Below are positions 60,044-64,000 of a stretch of DNA of 64,000 bases, in pieces. Origin of the DNA: Metabacillus dongyingensis (GTDB lineage Bacteria; Bacillota; Bacilli; Bacillales; Bacillaceae); NCBI RefSeq assembly GCF_019933155.2, contig NZ_CP082944.1, forward strand, positions 1,366,001-1,430,000, read 5' to 3'. Under the pieces are notes generated by a model, which worked only from the letters and a program-made list of their open reading frames with translations, was not told the origin of the DNA and made no database searches. A program made the translations under genes and the position numbers. How positions within the stretch are numbered: the first letter of the stretch is position 1; every line of letters begins with the position of its first letter.

Positions 60044-60685
60044 TTTTTTATCTCCCCTACTGTTTTAGTACTGGCAAGCTGCATTAATCCTATTAATACT
60101 GCCAGGGAGTATTCATTTCAAATCTGTGCACTAACTTAGAGTTTATTTGTATAATAATGTTTATTGTTTAAACGGTCAATGAATAAACAGAATTTTAAAA
60201 CATTAAATTAGACTTGTTTATAGCCTCATGTATTGTCGCATTCTTCTACGGGGGATATGTCTGGAAGACTATTATGCTCTTCAGCTTATCTTTGCTGCTG
60301 CAGAGTTTGCAGCATACCTGACGGATAACCGTAATTTATCTAATTATCAGCAAACGGGGGCGTTAATCCAAAAAGGGTTAACGCTCCTTCTTGTTGAATT
60401 GTATTACTTTAAAGGGCAGGATTAGGGAAGAAGGAAAAGTTTAGGTACCATTAAAAATCAAGAGAGTTATAGATAGATCGGCTTCCGAAGAAAAGGGAGA
60501 TATTGCTGGATGAAGAAATTGACATGTAAGGAGGAATAGCACGCAAAACAGATGAAAAAGTCTAGAAATACAATTAGTAATGTGTCGATTTTACTGGATC
60601 AAACGTTGACTTATTAAAGGTAAAATAAAAGCTGTTAATAACAGCAAAATGTAAGCCAAATCACTAAAATAAAGGAGATGTCAAA
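60044..60685. other. 640-bp region without a supported gene
   Basis: A possible terminator stem (GGGCGTTAA/TTAACGCTC, about 60358-60388) sits inside a 65-codon frame that lacks a ribosome site, arguing against that frame. An AAGGAGGAATAG near 60529 looks like a ribosome site but no sensible gene follows. This may be a deleted gene area. Confidence 0.5.
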
Positions 60686-61069
60686 ATGATATATCTATGT
60701 TTAGGTTACTTCAATCCAGAAAAAATGGACGCCCGTCCTAAGGAGGAGATTAAGACTGTCATGAGCGAATGTCAGCCCCACCTCAAGGAATTCTACAAAA
60801 GCGGTCAAGTGATAATGGATGCCGGGCTTGACATAGAGACCAAGTGCTTGCGCCGGGAGCACGGGAAGGTAATGGTTACGGACGGTCCTTTTGTAGAAAC
60901 CAAAGAGTTGATTGGCAGTGCGTTCCTCATTGAAGCACAGGACATGAAGGATGCAATTCGGATAGCCTCACTACATCCTGCCGCACAAGTTGCTGAAGGT
61001 GAGCAGTTTGGATGGCGCATTGAGATCCGTCCTGTTCATTACTTCGAGAAGAGAGAAGAGACGGTCTAA
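60686..61069 (+). CDS. YCII-related (DGPF) domain protein
   Basis: A 127-residue protein of the YCII/DGPF family: 'MIYLCLGYFNPEKMDARPKEE', 'MVTDGPFVETKELIGSAFLIEAQDMKDAI' and a C-terminal 'GWRIEIRPV'. Members often lie next to ECF sigma factors, but none is present here. AAGGAGATG precedes the ATG. Enzymatic role unknown. Confidence 0.88.
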   Translation: MIYLCLGYFNPEKMDARPKEEIKTVMSECQPHLKEFYKSGQVIMDAGLDIETKCLRREHGKVMVTDGPFVETKELIGSAFLIEAQDMKDAIRIASLHPAAQVAEGEQFGWRIEIRPVHYFEKREETV

Positions 61070-61261
61070 TTTTTTACCTCAAGATTCCGCTAGAGGGAAC
61101 TTCTAGTTCATACTCCGAGGAAGAGAGGAATACTACATAAGGAAATCAATCAAATAGTTTAACGATTCACGTAAACAAAATTACAGGAAAAAAATAAGTA
61201 TTAGTTGAATAAATTAGTGTTTGTCTTTTAAACGATTCTGAAACAGAAAGGAGAAATGAAA

Positions 61262-61720
61262 TTGAGCGAGCAATTATCGGAGGTAAATATAAAAAAGAGA
61301 GCGAAATTCGGACTGACCATTCAAGTTCGTTTAGTCTCAAACTTAAAGAAATCTCAGGAATACTATCGTGATGTTCTCGGATGTAAGGTAGATAACTGGG
61401 GACACGCAGAACGAGATGGAATGATTTTTATTCTTCAACAGGCAGTCTCCCGAGATGATGTGCGGCCGAATGCCTCCTCAAAAAAGCGTTCAGATTATCC
61501 AACAAAATGGGAAGGTCCAGATTGCGGATGGGACACATTTATACACGTTAGTTGGGATGACTTGGACATCCTTGTCGAAGAAGTGCGTGAAAAAGGCGGA
61601 AATATAACAGTTGACCCATTTACTGATGTACACGGCAATTCGGAGTTTAAAAATGTATATATACAGGACCCTGATGGATATAACATCGTGTTGGGTGCGA
61701 TGCGTGAAATTCAGCAATGA
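61262..61720 (+). CDS. Glyoxalase/bleomycin-resistance-fold protein
   Basis: A 152-residue VOC-superfamily protein. It has 'VRLVSNLKKSQEYYRDVLGCKVDNWG' at the start of the first beta-alpha unit and ends 'VYIQDPDGYNIVLGA', with HVSW midway as potential metal-ligand region. The substrate cannot be told. The TTG at 61262 is well spaced from AAAGGAG; the ATG at 61256 is too close. A terminator follows near 61820. Confidence 0.88.
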   Translation: MSEQLSEVNIKKRAKFGLTIQVRLVSNLKKSQEYYRDVLGCKVDNWGHAERDGMIFILQQAVSRDDVRPNASSKKRSDYPTKWEGPDCGWDTFIHVSWDDLDILVEEVREKGGNITVDPFTDVHGNSEFKNVYIQDPDGYNIVLGAMREIQQ

Positions 61721-61817
61721 CCCACCCGCCATGCCCCCCCGGTCCCAATTTTCAATCCCAGGCCGATAGCTTATGGTGGCTTTTATCTTAAACTAAAGAG
61801 AACCATAATGAAATAAA

Positions 61818-61842
61818 AGCCCTTATAAGGGCTTTTCCACGT
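61818..61842. terminator. Terminator after the glyoxalase-fold gene
   Basis: AAAAGCCCTTATAAGGGCTTTT is a self-complementary stem, here given by its two ends AAAAGCCC and GGGCTTTT. Confidence 0.8.
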
Positions 61843-61977
61843 TTTATTAAGGAAATTAATTATATACTAAAAGCCACCCAAAGGCGGCTGATGAAAGTGT
61901 ATAAAAAGGTAAGGGGATTCTGCTTGTGGATTCTTATAAGTTATGCAGGAGTCAGCACTATTGTGCTTTTATTATAA

Positions 61978-62010
61978 AAAAAGATCAGGTATAAGCCCCT
62001 GATCTTGTAA
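61978..62010 (-). terminator. Terminator of the YjcZ-family gene
   Basis: GATCAGG and CCTGATC pair. On the minus strand a T run follows. Confidence 0.8.
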
Positions 62011-62043
62011 GACAGATAAGTTATTTTCACCTTTTAATTTGCT

Positions 62044-62178
62044 TTAGCAGTATCCGCCGCCGTTGCCTCCGCCGTAACTGCCGCCAACAAAAGCAGCACC
62101 AACGATGATTAAAAGAATAAATAGTACTACAATTAAAGCAAAACCATTATTATAGTTTCCTCCATAACTCTCACCCAT
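62044..62178 (-). CDS. YjcZ-family small sporulation-type protein
   Basis: A 44-residue protein starting [15 protein letters not shown], with the hallmark membrane segment [16 protein letters not shown], and a Gly/Tyr-rich tail ending GGGYC. AAGGAGGGA lies upstream of the ATG. It belongs to the same small-protein family as 34596-34709 but has the fuller glycine-rich form found across Bacillus. Confidence 0.9.
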   Translation of the reverse strand: MGESYGGNYNNGFALIVVLFILLIIVGAAFVGGSYGGGNGGGYC

Positions 62179-62476
62179 AAAGTATTCCCTCCTTTTTAGA
62201 ACTAAAATACTTTATGATGCAGCGGGGACTTTAGCTTAGACTACATAAGCACATTTTGCAATTTCACTCTAATTTTTAATGTGTGTATAGCTTCCCAAGG
62301 AATTTATCCATTTTTATTTCCAGTTAATTCTAGGTGCTAAAGTAAGGCCCATATAGGCTATTAGTGGTTGAAATTGATTAGATGAAAAATAGGTAAGAAG
62401 AATTCCGCCGCTTTCAGATGGATATGGAAAATGCATTGCTCACAAGGCGGCATCACCTTATGCTCCAGAATTATTA
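62179..62476. other. Region without a supported gene
   Basis: About 300 bases with no frame that has a ribosome site. Confidence 0.5.
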
Positions 62477-62502
62477 AAGCCCCGCTTAGCGGGGCCTTAA
62501 TA
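62477..62502. terminator. Terminator of the 63-residue gene
   Basis: GCCCCGC pairs with GCGGGGC. On the minus strand it is followed by TTTAAT. Confidence 0.75.
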
Positions 62503-62504
62503 TA

Positions 62505-62696
62505 CTAAGTAGTTTTAGGGTTTTCTTTTATCCACCAATCAATATGATCCAGATTAAAGATAAGAATATTGTTGATAGGGCTAAGATGGGGGATAACTTT
62601 CCTTAGCAGCAAATTATTGACTTCCTCCTCAGTCATTGGATAGTCGACTGAATGTAAATACTCAATTAATCTCTGGGTTCCATAAACTTTTCTCAA
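62505..62696 (-). CDS. Small excisionase-like DNA-binding protein
   Basis: A 63-residue protein starting at TTG (complement of 62694-62696) behind GGGAGGTG. It has a pattern like helix-turn-helix/excisionase small proteins: 'YGTQRLIEYLHSVDYPMTEEEVNNLLLRKVIPHL' then 'FNLDHIDWWIKEN'. No recombinase is adjacent, so it may be a chromosomal regulator. The family assignment is tentative. Confidence 0.5.
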   Translation of the reverse strand: MRKVYGTQRLIEYLHSVDYPMTEEEVNNLLLRKVIPHLSPINNILIFNLDHIDWWIKENPKTT

Positions 62697-62949
62697 ATAA
62701 TCACCTCCCACCAAGGTTTCTTTATTCAAAATAATGAGCAAAGAAAGCTTAGCGGCAGATACTAGATGAAAATAAGCTTAATTTTATATACCCTATCTTC
62801 AAAAAAAGTAACATTCTGTAAATATGGCAGATCATCTAGAATAATACAAAACCTTAAAGCGTGAAAAGTGACTGAATAAAATAAATTCCGCCATTAAGCA
62901 GTTTTAGTTTTACTTTTATCTTAAAATCTAAATGGAGGGGGTATTTAGA

Positions 62950-63543
62950 ATGTTTAAAATCCACAAAGAATCAAATGAAGTAATCATTGTCATTCACGAA
63001 ATTTATGGAATTAACAAACATATGACGGATTTTTGTGAAGTTTTATCCGAACAAAATTTTGATGTTATCTGTCCAAATTTATTAGAACATGAATTACCTT
63101 TTGACTATTTTCAAGAGGAAGAAGCCTACCTTAATTTTATGAATCATGTTGGTTTCACAAATGGATTCAATAAAATAAAAAATATCTTATTTGATATTAA
63201 AGATGAGTACTCAAAAATATTTATTATTGGATTTAGTGCAGGGGCCACTATTTCTTGGTTATGCAGTGAGCTAGAGTATGTGGATGGTATTGTCGGGTAC
63301 TATGGTTCACGTATTAGAGACTATGTAAATATATCTCCAAAATGTCCAACCTTGCTGTTTTTTCCCCAAGCAGAAAAATCATTTAATGTTCATAAATTAA
63401 TTTCAAGTTTAGATAAACAGGGTATAAATGTACATTTATGCAGGGGCGAACATGGATTTAGCGATCCTTACTCACATAAATACAATGAAGAATCTGATCA
63501 ATATACATTTAGAGAACTATTGAAATTTTTAAGAAATAACTGA
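62950..63543 (+). CDS. Dienelactone-hydrolase-like alpha/beta hydrolase
   Basis: A 197-residue alpha/beta hydrolase. It opens with 'VIIVIHEIYGINKHMTDFCEVL' and has the nucleophile elbow GFSAGA (Ser or Cys position occupied by Ser), 'IVGYYGSRIRDY' and a C-terminal HGFSDP histidine, as in the dienelactone hydrolase family. ATG 62950 follows TGGAGGGGG. The frame stays open for another 51 codons after the stop, which is discussed in findings. Substrate unknown. Confidence 0.85.
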   Translation: MFKIHKESNEVIIVIHEIYGINKHMTDFCEVLSEQNFDVICPNLLEHELPFDYFQEEEAYLNFMNHVGFTNGFNKIKNILFDIKDEYSKIFIIGFSAGATISWLCSELEYVDGIVGYYGSRIRDYVNISPKCPTLLFFPQAEKSFNVHKLISSLDKQGINVHLCRGEHGFSDPYSHKYNEESDQYTFRELLKFLRNN

Positions 63544-63714
63544 GTCTTTACTCTGCAAAGAGCGCATTTACATGAATCTCGCTATAAAGATAAGTTATCA
63601 ATGATATTAAATAGTGGCGATGTTCCAAAAACTCCACTTGCCTGCCCTGAGGAAAATTTTTCTTTTTTTAGAAAACAAATAAAGGGGAATAGGGCTAGTT
63701 AGGAGGGGACTAAA

Positions 63715-64000
63715 ATGGATTTGTTAAAAATGGCATTAGACTTATTAGTTGGTCTTCTTGCTCTAATTTTCATCATGCGTTTTCTCGGGAGAAAAGAACT
63801 GGCTCAAGCAACCCCGCTTGATATTATCTACGTGCTGATTTTAGGCGGGATCGTTGAAGAAACAGCACTTGACCCCAAAAAAGGATTATCGTATTTAATT
63901 ACAGGGTTACTTGTTTGTTCATCAGCAATCTGGCTTTTTGAAAAAGCAGCACAGAGAATAAAACTTATTCGGAAAATATCAGAAGGAAAGCCTGAAGTAA
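63715..64000 (+). CDS. DUF421 (YetF-like) membrane protein, N-terminal part
   Basis: The first 95 residues are visible before the window ends. Three hydrophobic segments and the family motif 'MRFLGRKELAQATPLDIIYVLILGGIVEE' identify the DUF421/YetF family of Bacillus membrane proteins, several of which are sporulation-linked. AGGAGGGGA precedes the ATG. The C-terminal cytoplasmic domain lies outside the window. Confidence 0.88.
   Translation, partial: MDLLKMALDLLVGLLALIFIMRFLGRKELAQATPLDIIYVLILGGIVEETALDPKKGLSYLITGLLVCSSAIWLFEKAAQRIKLIRKISEGKPEV

Noticed and set aside
60228..60425. 65-codon frame in the gap after the TPR gene
   Set aside because: No ribosome site, and a terminator-like hairpin lies inside it.

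Overview
The window is chromosomal DNA of an endospore-forming member of the Bacillaceae: low G+C, strong AGGAGG-type ribosome sites, frequent GTG and TTG starts, a GerA-type germinant-receptor operon, spore-coat-like proteins and YjcZ-type small proteins. The genus cannot be fixed from the sequence alone.

Positions 1-21500 are ordinary core chromosome. In order they hold a partial gene, a YdcF-family protein, yqkK, a complete glutamine-type ABC importer (glnQ-glnH-glnM-glnP), a DUF1206 membrane protein, a spore-related block (TNF/BclA-like protein, DUF3231 protein, gerA-type receptor genes A-B-C, CotF-like protein, manganese catalase, short DUF3231 protein, WGxxGxxG protein), a zinc alcohol dehydrogenase, an SRPBCC-ArsR pair with its operators, and a TAXI-type TRAP transporter (binding protein, DUF1850 protein, fused permease).

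A tRNA-Val(GAC) gene at 21520-21591 is an integration hot spot. Its 3' 54 bp occur four times in direct orientation (21546, 33952, 35638, 44628), so the 23 kb up to 44.7 kb is a row of integrated islands. The first (21546-34005) looks intact: tyrosine integrase, replication/regulatory-like genes, a sigma-70-like factor, a serine resolvase with res-like repeats, an unrecognised 331-residue cargo protein, and a rightward operon encoding an XRE regulator, a phBC6A51-type homeodomain (possible small terminase) protein, a coiled-coil putative scaffold and an HK97-type major capsid protein. I see no portal, large terminase, protease or tail genes. This is the best candidate for an under-described system: a minimal capsid-encoding satellite or capsid-bearing island. 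The second island (34.0-35.7 kb) is a remnant with an integrase C-terminus and two tiny genes. The third (35.7-44.7 kb) carries two TetR systems (one with an SMR pump), DoxX-like membrane proteins, an SDR/LysR pair and an alpha-carbonic anhydrase. Another degraded integrase end follows the fourth repeat.

From 44.9 kb the sequence looks chromosomal again: an argininosuccinate-lyase-family gene with an APC permease and a multidomain regulator (probably a catabolic locus), a secreted peptidoglycan-binding protein, a monooxygenase-fold protein, a CBO0543/DUF3231 pair, a copper-efflux locus (csoR-copZ-copA plus a His-rich exported protein and a thioredoxin-fold ferredoxin), small sporulation-type proteins, a TPR protein, YCII and glyoxalase-fold proteins, a YjcZ protein, a dienelactone-hydrolase-like protein and the start of a DUF421 protein cut by the window edge.

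All functional names rest on motif and family recognition by eye. No database search was run.
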